64,000 bases of DNA from the NCBI GenBank assembly GCA_028023455.1, contig JAQFVV010006725.1, positions 62,001-126,000 of the forward strand, read 5' to 3'. The position numbers and the translations under genes are program-made. The notes beneath the pieces are model-generated. The model worked only from the letters and a program-made list of their open reading frames with translations. It had not been told where the DNA came from and searched no databases. How positions within the stretch are numbered: position 1 is the stretch's first letter; every line of letters starts with the position of its first letter. Of the stretch, positions 11,183 to 22,907 are shown piece after piece. The stretch comes from Epiperipatus broadwayi (lineage: Eukaryota; Onychophora; Udeonychophora; Euonychophora; Peripatidae).

Positions 11183-14100
11183 ATATTGTAACGGTCCGGG
11201 TTTTCCACTAGAGAGGGGGGCATCTGACTATGGTCGGACCTAAGGTCTTTGGGTAGGATGCTAGTAGTAATGCAATGAAGTAACTAACCAATGATTATAT
11301 CCACTTCCAATGGGGTAGCTCTTAGTTTACTCATTAAATCTAAATACAATTTAAGCTAGTTCATCCATACCTCACCCCTCTTTAGGATTCCATTATGCCT
11401 CAGTATTAGAACCCAGTGAGAATGTTGCTTCGGCTCTCTTCAGGGGTAAATTTACTTTATGTAGCAACTAAATTATACATTAAACCTTATTGTGTTATAG
11501 ATTATAATAATGTGTGTGTGTGTATACACAGTACTTAGTTAAGTAAGTTGCTGGACGAGTGTATGAACGAGTTTGATAAACTAGAGACCAATTTAGTTTA
11601 AAACACCTCAACAAATTTTATTAAGAACAGAAAAATTGAAATTCCATTCCCTCAGCAAAAAATGTGCTTATATGTGTCCCATATGCATCTCTACCATTTC
11701 AATAACTAAATTATTCACTATACCAACCCATGCCCCTGGTAGATATGCTCTCTCTATTCACAAAGTCAATAAGATTAGCTAAGATACAAAAATAAAATAA
11801 CAGAAAAAAATATTTTTCATCGTCGTAACGATTGCGAAGATAACTAACTATTTATAAGATTATATTTCAATATGTCAAATAGCTCCATGATTCAATTCCT
11901 GCTGGAGAGATCTTCATTGGGATCCCTATGTACAAGTTTCCTGAATTAGATAAAAAAAGACTTTCATACAAGAATGTTAATCACTCATGCCAAATAACTA
12001 AATGTAAGAATTATTAGTTAAAACACAAACAAGTAAACAAACATATAACGTAAACTCTGTCCTATCCTAGGGAGTGCAAATTAATATGGAAGAGAATCAA
12101 AAATTCTTACCTCCAACCATATTATATGATGATGATGACCGAAAGTCAAATCACTAAGGAGGGAATCAACCTAAATTTTATTTACAAAACAAAAAAAAAT
12201 TCTAGCTCAATAAACCTTCCCTCCCATTCCATGTTACTTCTTATGGAACTCTCCCGATTGCAAACACGCTGAAACTCCCAAGTGTCAGAATAATAAAAGT
12301 AGCATTTTACAAACGTATAAAGTAAAGAAAAATATATATATATATAACATGATAATTTTGATTTTGTTTCAATCTTCCTAATTAGAATCTATAATTTAAA
12401 CATTAGTATTTTTCGTGGATATAGTCCATTCTGATAATTCCTCCATCGTTCTCCAGACTCTCCAGTAACACTTGGACAAGGTTGTTTTTATTTCAGACAT
12501 CACGCCCTTTCAGGCTTCACTCAGACACTTCTGATTAGGAGTTAGGTATTTTTCAAGGCATTATTTATACAAGTGAGTTACAAAATCACACTTCATGGCA
12601 ATTAAGACAGCACCCCGGTCCTATGGCATGTTTATCTAGCCAATATACATTGTTTGATAATTTAAGAAAAAAGATTTAAGCTTTCTTCAGCTTATTATTG
12701 GCATTGAGTAAATTTACGTGCAGGAAAGTTTTATTTCATCCTTTATCAGTATGTGCTGGCTATATATAATGTTCCTTTTTCTTTTTGTTCAGTTGCTCTA
12801 CTTCTGTCTTCAATTGTCACTATAAAATTAATTTAATTCTTTCATTATGCTGCTAAAGTTATTGACTTTTACCGTTTTAAATGTTTATAATGATTTGTTT
12901 CAATTTTTAGCACTTTAAAATCTTATACAGAATAGAAATATCTTCCAACACATCATCCATTTTATTAATGTTCGATAGTAAGTTAATTGCTGCTTATGGT
13001 TGTTATAACACTTGATAAAATGTGAAAGAGAATGGAAATGACTTGGGTTTCATTTTATACTGGGGTTTAACATCCGTTGTACAGCAAACTTGCATTTCCA
13101 ATTTCCTTTTCTCTCGCTATAGGTGCATATTGTTATGAGAATTAATGGTTGTTATTGATGTTATGTAATAAAATTACATAGTAAAATTCTATTCTCATTT
13201 TCCAACACTTGGTTGCTTAGATATTGACTCGACCTCAGGTCACCACTACCTCGACTGAATTACAGTCTGATATCATGATATTTACACATTAACATTCAAG
13301 TCATTATTGGTATATATTATAACGATGCAGAGTTATGGAAGCTTAATGTCGTCTGCACTACAGGGCGCCATCTAGGCATTTGAACCTAGAAAAATTTATA
13401 AAGTAGGCAGATACGTAAGTCAAAAAAATTTTTTATTTTATTTTATATATTTTGATATCCGGTCGTTAGCCCATTGTCACTAGCTCAGTGGAACAGCAGA
13501 GATTTATATTTTATAAATTCTTATCTAAGAATATTTTTTAAAAAAGAATAAAATAAGCCACTGCCAGTAATTAACATACAAACATTTATTTACGCACATA
13601 TATATAAAATTTAACATTATTATTTTAGCATGTTTACATTTTAAAATTTAATTTACATTTTTAACTTTGATTTTAATTTACATTTTAATTTTTATAAATT
13701 TACATTTTAAATATTATAAGTTCGCACAGATGGATTTATAAAATGTGTTTTTAAAATGTTGAGTATAGATCGGTTACATAGATTACACGGTCAAAAACAT
13801 TTCAAAATAAACATAAACGATCAAAATACAAAATCATTGATACCATCAATTGCATAGGGAATACAAGAAACCCACTGGTATTCATCATAAGATACCGCAG
13901 TGACACCAATAACTTAAAAGACATCTGAATAAATACATTTTAGATACTCACCGTAAGGTATCATTATTTACCGAATGTCTATATATTTTGATCAAATATG
14001 AAAACCAAAACATAATTAACCGATAACGAATCCATGCAACTTCCATACCCAACTTAAATTTAATGCATTTTTATTTAGAGTGTCGAGTATGAATAGACTA

Positions 14101-14933
14101 CATAGATTTGCATTTGAAAGAAAATATTCTATCCTTATTTAACCTTAGGCCAAAAGTTCGCAGTCAAACTGGCTCCAATCCATCTGATACATTTATGTAT
14201 TCAATGTAGCATGAAAATACGACAACACAAAATACTATACTGTCAGGAATGTACATCTGAACAGTAAGTAGAGTTAGAGAAGACATTGTCTCTCTACCAA
14301 CAGGAATGCTACATCTGTTGGCGAGTAGAACAATAAACAAAAAACTCCATAGGAATGGACTGCGGTCCTTTGCCGACTTACAAACCCATCCATAGGCAAA
14401 CAGAAGGTGTGTGGCGTATATATGCAATCCTGCCCGTAGCGGATCTCATACTACATCTACTAATTACACCAATATATCCAATCCATTGACCCAATTTAAC
14501 TACGAAACAAATAACCTAAGATTACCCTCCCCTAATATAACTTTACAAATCTATATAGCCATTCACGCCCGACTTAAGTTTAACATTTATATAATTTAAT
14601 TTATCGCACAACAAAAATCATAAATAAACTTAAAGAACAAAAAAAAAAATAAATGGAAATGATTTTACAAAAGAAATACATTAAATAAAATTATAACTAA
14701 TTAATAAATAACGTTGGTCAGATAGGATTCTATTTCTTATAAATTAAAGACTGAGAAAGTTTATATTTTAAAGTTCTTAGTGTTTCAAAATGTTTTTAAA
14801 GTTCTTACAATTTTTAAAACGTTCCTCTTTATCCATTGCATGCCGTTTGGAATCCACATTAAATCCCCCGATGATCCTGTTGTCCTCAGTATAAGAAAAG
14901 CGATGTTTCATTTCTTTTTTTTTTATAACAACT

Positions 14934-14968
14934 GAAGGGATTGAAGAGTGCGTCTTTTCAATCCCTTC
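14934..14968 (-). promoter_or_regulatory. 12-bp hairpin just downstream of the LTR promoter
   Basis: GAAGGGATTGAA (14934-14945) pairs perfectly with TTCAATCCCTTC (14957-14968) around an 11-nt loop. It lies about 65-100 nt beyond the TATA box in the direction of transcription, so it would be near the 5' end of the element's RNA. It is repeated in LTR copy 2 with a change only in the loop. Confidence 0.6.
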
Positions 14969-15030
14969 TCCTTCAACTCAGCACTAACACATATAGTCAC
15001 ATCTCTTCATAATCTATTATTCCACTCACT

Positions 15031-15125
15031 TTTTATAGTAGCCTTTCAGATCCAGTGGACATTACGTCACGACGATGTGATGGTCCTTTCGCTGAGGTCC
15101 GATTCCATTGTTTTTCATTCATTGG
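15031..15125 (-). promoter_or_regulatory. LTR core promoter: CCAAT, CRE-like, TATA
   Basis: In minus-strand order there is a CCAAT (15121-15125), a CRE-like GTGACGTAAT (15061-15070) and TATAAAA (15031-15037). This is a conventional Pol II promoter layout and sets U3 to the right and R/U5 to the left. The same module is present in the second LTR near 17.93-18.02 kb. Confidence 0.6.
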
Positions 15126-15500
15126 CTATTAGTTTCTATTGTTTTCCTATCTGACCGATGCTTATACATTTAAATGCCCAAGGCTAGTTTACATTTGACT
15201 AATTAAATTAATCATTTCCATTTTTTCAATAACATTAATTAATTTGTTTTGTACAAACTTAGATATATTTTTATCTTTAAATCTTTACTGACAATTTAGT
15301 TTTAAAATACTTTTTCTTTTTTTTTAATAAAGTTTTATTTTAATAATTTTTTTCATCTGTGCGATTATATAGATACGAGTTTAGTATAGAATTTTAATTT
15401 TCAATTTTTAATTCTTAAAAAAAAAGTTTTATTTGCGAACTTTTATTTTTTTCATGTTTACTAATAAAAAAACAATGTAACGACGTCTGTGCCCGTTACA

Positions 15501-16215
15501 TATCAGTAAACTTGCTTAAAAAAAATGAAAAAAAAAAATATTTTACTTAGGGTTAGTAATTACGGTACACGATTAACGAAGACATTTACAAAAACATCCG
15601 GTTAGTAATTTTACAAAAAGACTATATACAAAAAAAAAATGTTGAGCATCGCTTTCCTAAGGACCATCTATGTTTACACCTCCTCCCCCCAAGCGTTCTA
15701 TTTTTTTATACATTTTATTTTTACACACGGCATGACAAACAAGTTATTTATTTAGGAAGGTTGCATTGAAGTAAATACGTTTTGAAAGATAATGGGTTTA
15801 TATGTGTATATTTGCAGCACAATTATAAATACCACCAACTTATTTATGACTGATTGAAATGCTTACATAGGATTACACTGAAGTAAATTCCCAAACAGTA
15901 CTCATCGTAAGGTACTACATTTATGATCATAAACTTACGTGGCTGTGCGCGCCTATACACGTTAAAGCATAATATATATTAACAAAAAAAAACATATTAA
16001 TTGCAACCTTTTGACTTTCTTTTTAACAAAGTACAATTTAAAATTATTAATACTTTCTCGTGTTTAATATATGTGCAATTTCTTTCTGGCAGCGCTTTTA
16101 TAAGATTTAAAGTATACGACTTTATGTAAACAGATAAAAATATTTCATTTTGAAAAAAAAATTTACTCAGGGTATTCGTGGTTTATTAAACATCGGCCCC
16201 AGTTGGGAGACCAAT
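15501..16215 (-). other. Internal region of the coding-free LTR element
   Basis: A 715-bp AT-rich spacer between the two LTRs with no ORF of note. The minus-strand start (16194-16213) holds the PBS-like TGGTCTCCCAACTGGGGC. The other end lacks a clear polypurine tract. It contains a short C-rich patch (CACCTCCTCCCCCCAAG, near 15677-15694). Confidence 0.65.
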
Positions 16216-18400
16216 TATAACGATCCGGAGAAATGGAAGCTTAACGTAATCTGCACTACAGGGCGCCATCTAGGCATTTGAACCTAGAAAAATTTATAAA
16301 GTAGGCAGATACGTAAGTCAAAAAAAATTTTTTTTTATTTTATATATTTTGATATCCGGTCGTTAGCCCATTGTCACTAGCTCAGTGGAACAGCAGAGAT
16401 TTATATTTTATAAATTCTTATCTAAGAATAATTTTTTAAAAAAGAATAAAATAAGCCACTGCCAGTAATTAACATACAAACATTTATTTACGCACATATA
16501 TATAAAATTTAACATTATTATTTTAGCATGTTTACATTTTAAAATTTAATTTACATTTTTAACTTTGATTTTAATTTACATTTTAATTTTTATAAATTTA
16601 CATTTTAAATATTATAAGTTCGCACAGACGGATTTATAAAATGTGTTTTTAAAATGTTGAGTATAGATCGGTTACATAGATTACACGGTCAAAAACATTT
16701 CAAAATAAACATAAACGATCAAAATACAAAATCATTGATACCGTCAATTGCATAGGGAATACAAGAAACCCACTGGTATTCATCATAAGATACCGCAGTG
16801 ACACCAATAACTTAAAAGACATCCGAATAAATACATTTTAGATACTCACCGTAAGGTATCATTATTTACCGAATGTCTATATATTTTGATCAAATATGAA
16901 AACCAAAAACATAATTAACCGATAACGAATCCATGCAACTTCCATACCCAACTTAAATTTAATGCATTTTTATTTAGAGTGTCGAGTATGAATAGACTAC
17001 ATAGATTTGCATTTGAAAGAAAATATTCTATCCTTATTTAACCTTAGGCCAAAAGTTCGCAGTCAAACCGGCTCCAATCCATCTGATACATTTATGTATT
17101 CAATGTAGCATGAAAATACGACAACACAAAATACTATACTGTCAGGAATGTACATCTGAACAGTAAGTAGAGTTAGAGAAGACATTGTCTCTCTACCAAC
17201 AGGAATGCTACATCTGTTGGCGAGTAGAACAATAAACAAAAAACTCCATAGGAATGGACTGCGGTCCTTTGCCGACTTACAAACCCATCCATAGGCAAAC
17301 AGAAGGTGTGTGGCGTATATATGCAATCCTGCCCATAGCGGATCTCATACTACATCTACTAATTACACCAATATATCCAATCCATTGACCCAATTTAACT
17401 ACGAAACAAATAACCTAAGATTACCCTCCCCTAATATAACTTTACAAATCTATATAGCCATTCACGCCCGACTTAAGTTTAACATTTATATAATTTAATT
17501 TATCGCACAACAAAAATCATAAATAAACTTAAAGAACAAAAAAAAAAAATGGAAATGATTTTACAAAAGAAATACATTAAATAAAATTATAACTAATTAA
17601 TAAATAACGTTGGTCAGATAGGATTCTATTTCTTATAAATTAAAGACTGAGAAAGTTTATATTTTAAAGTTCTTAGTGTTTCAAAATGTTTTTAAAGTTC
17701 TTACGATTTTTAAAACGTTCCTCTTTATCCATTGCATGCCGTTTGGAATCCACATTAAATCCCCCGATGATCCTGTTGTCCTCAGTATAAGAAAAGCGAT
17801 GTTTCATTTCTTTTTTTTTTTATAACAACTGAAGGGATTGAAGAGTGCATCTTTTCAATCCCTTCTCCTTCAACTCCGCACTAACACATATAGTCACATC
17901 TCGTCATAATCTATTATTCCACTCACTTTTTATAGTAGCCTTTCAGATCCAGTGGACATTACGTCACGACGATGTGATGGTCCTTTCGCTGAGGTCCGAT
18001 TCCATTGTTTTTCATTCATTGGCTATTAGTTTCTATTGTTTTCCTATCTGACCGATGCTTATACATTTAAATGCCCAAGGCTAGTTTACATTTGACTAAT
18101 TAAATTAATCATTTCCATTTTTTCAATAACATTAATTAATTTGTTTTGTACAAACTTAGATATATTTTTATCTTTAAATCTTTACTGACAATTTAGTTTT
18201 AAAATACTTTTTCTTTTTTTTAATAAAGTTTTATTTTAATAATTTTTTTCATCTGTGCGATTATATAGATACGAGTTTAGTATAGAATTTTAATTTTCAA
18301 TTTTTAATTCTTAAAAAAAAAAAGTTTTATTTGCGAACTTTTATTTTTTTCATGTTTACTAATAAAAAAAAACAATGTAATGACGTCTGTGCCCGTTACA
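16216..18400 (-). repeat. LTR copy 2 (5' LTR in minus orientation)
   Basis: A 2185-bp partner of 13318-15500, with GGGCGCCA at 16261-16268 and the same following hairpin. The TATAACG end differs from copy 1 at seven of about 42 positions, far more than the rest of the LTR. Confidence 0.85.
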
Positions 18401-21070
18401 ATATATTGTACCTGGTTTGTTTGGAAGATGATCAGGAGTACTCTATTTGCTAGGTTTAACTGGGTTTAAACCTTATTTATCATAATTTTATATTATAAAT
18501 ATTACATGAACGGACCGGTCCTTCGAGCAGAGGGTAGAATACCATCAATAGCAGAGCTATCAACGATACCCATGATCAGACTGAGTTATGCAACGCATAA
18601 CACAAGCACATTTCCAGACAGTGGTCCACCATGACTGCTCGATTCAAACCCCTACTATCCAAGCACTTTATTTGTTTTGAGTAAACCTCAGGCACCAGCT
18701 AGCTACGAGAACTAATGGGCCGGGATAGTAGGCCCATAATCCAGCGCTCGAAATATCCTATGATTAGCTCAATCAAAAGAATAATCTAACACATTATTGC
18801 TTTAATTAGTGGTAAAGAATTGACCGACAAATATTACATTTCAAGATAATTTATTTTAACTAAACATTTATTATTCTAATTTTAATTACTTATATGAAAC
18901 TTAATTAAATGAAACAATAACTTATCATAACCTCAGGCTCACATATATACAATAGCAATATAATATAACAAAGAATATTAAATAATACAAGACATTTTAA
19001 AATACATGAAATCAATATAAAATATCCTAAAGCATTAACATACACGACATTTCAAAAACACGCACATCTATAGTTCTTTATGCATGCTACTCTGGGAGGC
19101 TATAAGGATTGCAATGGCTACTTTAATTCGAAATGGAAATAAGAAAATGTTATTTATTACCTAGGATTTCGGAATGTGGATACTTCTTGCTGCTTGTTGT
19201 GAAATCTATTTCCAGTAGGATTTTGTCTTCTTGCTGGTTGCTGTTTCATGTGAAAATCTTTCCAACCAGTTGGATTTGAGGTTCTGTGGAAGTTTAATAC
19301 TTATTTCGTGGCACTATTCTTTAAGACAGTTCGATATCCTTAGCGGGTTTTTAAGTTGTTATGCAGGTATCACTTTTTCCAGGCAAATTGGCTGTTTCCA
19401 TCGGACTCGGGTTGGAGAAAAGTCGTATGATTCCAGTGGCTGTTAGCACTGCATGGCCTTTATTAACAGATGCATGAGAACACTGACTGAGAAATGATTG
19501 AGTAACTGATTGAATGAACTCAACTGATAGATTGATGAAAATCTGAACTATTTATATGATGACCTGTTGTCACTTTGGTAATTGGTTTTTATGTCCGCCA
19601 GCTATATTTGTTGTTGAAATTCCTCCACTGTTTTTGAATACATTCCTTAGATAAACTTTTGATTACGTGTTTTCATTTGGTAATCATTGCAAATTTGTTG
19701 TTTTGTGGATTTTTAATTCGTAGCCATTGCAAATTTTGTATTTATATCTCTTATGATTATACAATATTTTTTTAACTTTCATTTATTCCTTAACATTGAA
19801 CACACACATATTTATTTTATCAATCATTCACTATTTATGCACGTGTATATTTTATTCTAATCAATAATTTAAACGAAAGAAATTTCGTTTTTTTTCTTTT
19901 AGTTTTAAGATTTCCTTTCCCTTTTTTTTTTAACTTACATAAAAAGAGAGTATCTTATAGTTTAAACTGTTATACTTTTAATTTTTTCTAAATAAATTTC
20001 TCTCCACCTTCCAATTGCTCCTAACTTTTATAGATTATTTCTTTTTTTTAGCGAAGTGTATTTCGTTTTAAACTAATAATAAATAAAAACTATTTAGACT
20101 TTTATAAACAACAATTTCTCAACTAAAACTTTTGCATTATTTATGAGAATTTTATTTTATTAATAATTGTAAACACAATTTTAATGAGCGCTCTCAGTAG
20201 CGTTACAATATATATAAGAGGTTTCTAAGATTAAACTTTTCTTTTCATTAAAAGGGAGCATTACTTCATTTCATCATTATTTTGGTCTGATACTTATTAA
20301 AACAAACTTCAAGTGTGTGTGTGTATTTATATGTATGTTTGCATATAAAAAAAATGTATTTAACCTATTATTTCAGCTTGTCTTTTTTTATGGGTTTAGT
20401 CTACTACTGTAAACATATAAGGGTGGGCTTAAACTGGATTGTAAGCTACCTTTACAATATATATATATATATTAATTTGAAGATTTTCACAGACTTATAG
20501 AAGTAAACATTAAAATATCAAGGAATTTTTCTATGCAATAATCTAAATACAATTTTAGCTATGAATATCCAGGTAACAATCAAATAACCAAGTAAATCTC
20601 CCATAAAGAATTATATATTTAAAGATTTTCAGACTTATAAATGTAAATATTGAAGTATAATGGGAATTTTTCTTTGTAATAATTTAGATAAAATTTCTGT
20701 TATGATATAACCAGGCAATATTCAACTGAAAGTGATAATGCAGATTGAAAACACGTGATTGATTAAAAATGATAAAATATCAGTGAAAGTAATCAAATGT
20801 TTGTTAAAGCAGAATATCATTGTCTACTAACAGAAAACACTTCAGAGCAAAAAATTACCTTTCAAAAAATTATTTAACATATTAAGCATTTAGATCTAGA
20901 TTATAAAACAAGCGCATACATTTAAGATGACTTATATTAAGAATAGTAAATATAATAATATATTAGTAATAACAGTGATAAATTTTCTATTATTTTATAT
21001 TTATACCATTTATTTAAAAAATATATTAGAAGAAAAGAAATATTCAATGATAAGTTTCTAATTAATTCAC

Positions 21071-21152
21071 CTTGCTGACTTTGTTGTTTGGAGTATTCCA
21101 ACATTTCCTGCATAAATATTACTCCTTCACGGGCATCTTCAGGAGTTAAAGC
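21071..21152 (-). CDS. EDEM3: EDEM3-like exon: linker after GH47
   Basis: An 82-nt exon with acceptor CTAG after a long T-run and donor GTGAAT. It reads ALTPEDAREGVIFMQEM and then LEYSKQQSQQ, plus one base of a split codon. The pattern of acidic residues, GxxFMQEM, then a Ser/Gln-rich helix fits the EDEM3 segment between the mannosidase-like domain and the AGPAQFG motif. It joins in phase 0 to ...LLHSASQ of exon 28494-28617 and in phase 1 to exon 9357-9463. The donor is the least consensus-like of the set. A truncated LINE tail begins only about 60 bp upstream in the gene's sense. Confidence 0.88.
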
Positions 21153-21214
21153 CTAGTAAAAAAAAAAAAAAGTTTTTATTTCAAAATAATAATCCAACAG
21201 TACAATAACAGATA

Positions 21215-21945
21215 TAATAAATCCCATGATTATCATCCTAAATTACAATCAACATCTATCCATTGCAAGATGAAGGTTCTAAGTTTAATCTAATTTCTCC
21301 AATCTATAGCCTTTTTTCTCCATTTCATATCAGCAAACTTCCTTATTTTATCCAATCCATCTCATAAGTAATCTCTTTCTAAGTCTTTTACAATTTCTTC
21401 AAATCAAGTTGTTCATTTATTATCATATCATGTTCAACCCAGCTCCATTTCAGTTTCCTAAATTTTTTAATGATGTTAATGAGATCTTTTGTTTTCTTAT
21501 TTCACTTTCGATCCCTTTTTATTAATTCTAATATATACATAAATATCTTTCTATATTTTAAGTCACCATAGTGCTCTTCTGTTAAGTGTCCACGTCTGAG
21601 ATCTACAAATAAGAAATGGAATAACAAATCCATTAAAAATCTTAAATTTTGAAACACTGCATATATTTCTTTTTAATATTAAATTACTTCTACCAAAAGC
21701 ACTCCATCCAACTTTATCTATGATTAATTTCTCAAATTATGTTTCAACTCAAATACTATGTACAAATATAGCTATATTATTTTAAAAATAAATAATTAAA
21801 TAAAATTATGTATTTTTATTCACTTACTTCCCATTTTAATCTTCTTAGTGTTATCATGTAATATAATCAACTGCTGTTATATTCTAATAAATATTCTTTA
21901 TCTAGAATCTCTATCTTGATAGTTCAAAGAAATCTCATGATAACA
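21215..21945 (-). mobile_element. Truncated LINE 3' end (same family as 24.5 and 59.2 kb)
   Basis: Similar in order to the LINE 3' region at 59.25-60.15 kb: the stretch starting near ATCTATCCATTGCAAGATG, the CTACCAAAAGCACTCCA block, and the TAATATAATCAACTGCTG block, with internal deletions. It is decayed and 5'-truncated, as expected for target-primed insertions. No intact reading frame. Confidence 0.65.
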
Positions 21946-22865
21946 ACACAATAAAACATAGTTAAAAAGGCATATCTATATATGTAATTCTTTCTTGGAT
22001 CCTATTTTTATTTATTTGCATATTGTTTTTTTAAAAAATTGAAAATTTAGTTAGATATTTTTAAAACATTGTAGAATTATATGGATGATGTTCATGTAAC
22101 TTAATTAGACAAAGTAAAAAAGTCATTGATAACACATATTTAACTAATAAGACAAATAGTTATGAAAAAAACATTAAAGGTTTATAAATTGTAATTAAAA
22201 AGTGTTCAGTAGATATCAGTAATAATATATGCAATAGTATCTACTACTACCTGTTGTTACTATTATTATTATTATAAACATCATTAAAATCCAAAGCATG
22301 CTCATTTATCCTCATAAATAAGTAATCTAATAAGATAATAAATTCTATGGTAGTCTTATGCATATTAAATCACACCATTATGAACATTATACTTTTGTAT
22401 TAATTAATAAATCTAAAATTTTAATAAATAACATTGTAATAATTATAAGTATATCATGAACAGGCACTTGTAAACATAAAACTATTACAAATAATTTTTA
22501 ATGCAGTCTATAAAACACCAAATTAAAGCAGCATTTTAAATTTTATAATTTTTCATTATTAATTAATATACTTTTTATTAAAATTATTCTAAAAATCATG
22601 TGGAAATATATTTGTTTTTGTTTTTTCAAAATAAAAAAAAAAAATCATGCTTTTATTAAATTTAAAATAATTACATACAAAGTTGCACTTTTACGAAAAT
22701 TTATTGCATTAAATATATACAAACTGAAAATCTCAAAAATTATCATAATAATATATAACAAAATAGATAAATTGTTTTGTTTATAGTCTATGCAATAAAT
22801 GTTAAATTTTTAGCTAAAAGATAAATTTAAGCATTTAGACAATAGATTACTAACTTTAAACTAGA

Positions 22866-22907
22866 TGAAACCTATTAAATATACACTGAAACCTATTAAA
22901 TATACAC
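22866..22907. repeat. 21-bp tandem duplication
   Basis: The unit TGAAACCTATTAAATATACAC is present twice in direct, exact succession, a recent slippage-type duplication in an intron. Confidence 0.9.

Larger units (their letters stand above)
13318..15500 (-). repeat. LTR copy 1 (3' LTR in minus orientation)
   Basis: A 2183-bp LTR. Near the TATAACG edge it carries GGGCGCCA (13363-13370) and the hairpin TCTAGG/CCTAGA (13371-13376 and 13385-13390). Near the other half is a promoter module on the minus strand. The sequence differs from copy 2 by only scattered substitutions and small homopolymer changes, except in the first 45 bp. Confidence 0.85.
13318..18400 (-). mobile_element. Non-autonomous LTR retrotransposon, complete, no coding capacity
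   Basis: Two nearly identical direct repeats (13318-15500 and 16216-18400, about 2.18 kb each) enclose only 715 bp. Both begin TATAACGAT and end GCCCGTTACA, and ATAT flanks the whole (13314-13317 and 18401-18404). A primer-binding-site-like TGGTCTCCCAACTGGGGC lies on the minus strand immediately outside the 16216 LTR edge (16194-16213), and a minus-strand core promoter is present in each LTR, so the element reads on the minus strand. No gag or pol frame exists; 62-87-codon ORFs repeated in both LTRs are repeated only because the LTRs are copies. It depends on another element for its enzymes (inference). Confidence 0.85.
11187..20207 (-). mobile_element. Probable solo LTR (about 3.9 kb) split by a nested LTR element
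   Basis: The left end is TGTAACGG (11187) and the right end is GCGTTACA (to 20207). These are inverted TG..CA termini flanked by the same 4 bp, ATAT (11183-11186 and 20208-20211). Removing the nested element at 13318-18404 leaves about 3.93 kb. I found no direct repeat of either terminus inside, so a very long solo LTR is the simplest reading. A minus-strand TATA box (TATAAATAG, 19548-19556), with CAGT-type start sequences 30-50 nt further on and an AATAAAG, supports minus orientation. No coding region is visible. Whether this is LTR only or a diverged LTR-internal-LTR unit is not settled. Confidence 0.6.

Noticed and set aside
14164-14427. An 87-codon minus-strand ORF, repeated identically at 17063-17326
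   Set aside because: It lies inside the two LTR copies, so the duplication reflects the LTR structure. It shows no domain and overlaps another ORF in the opposite strand.
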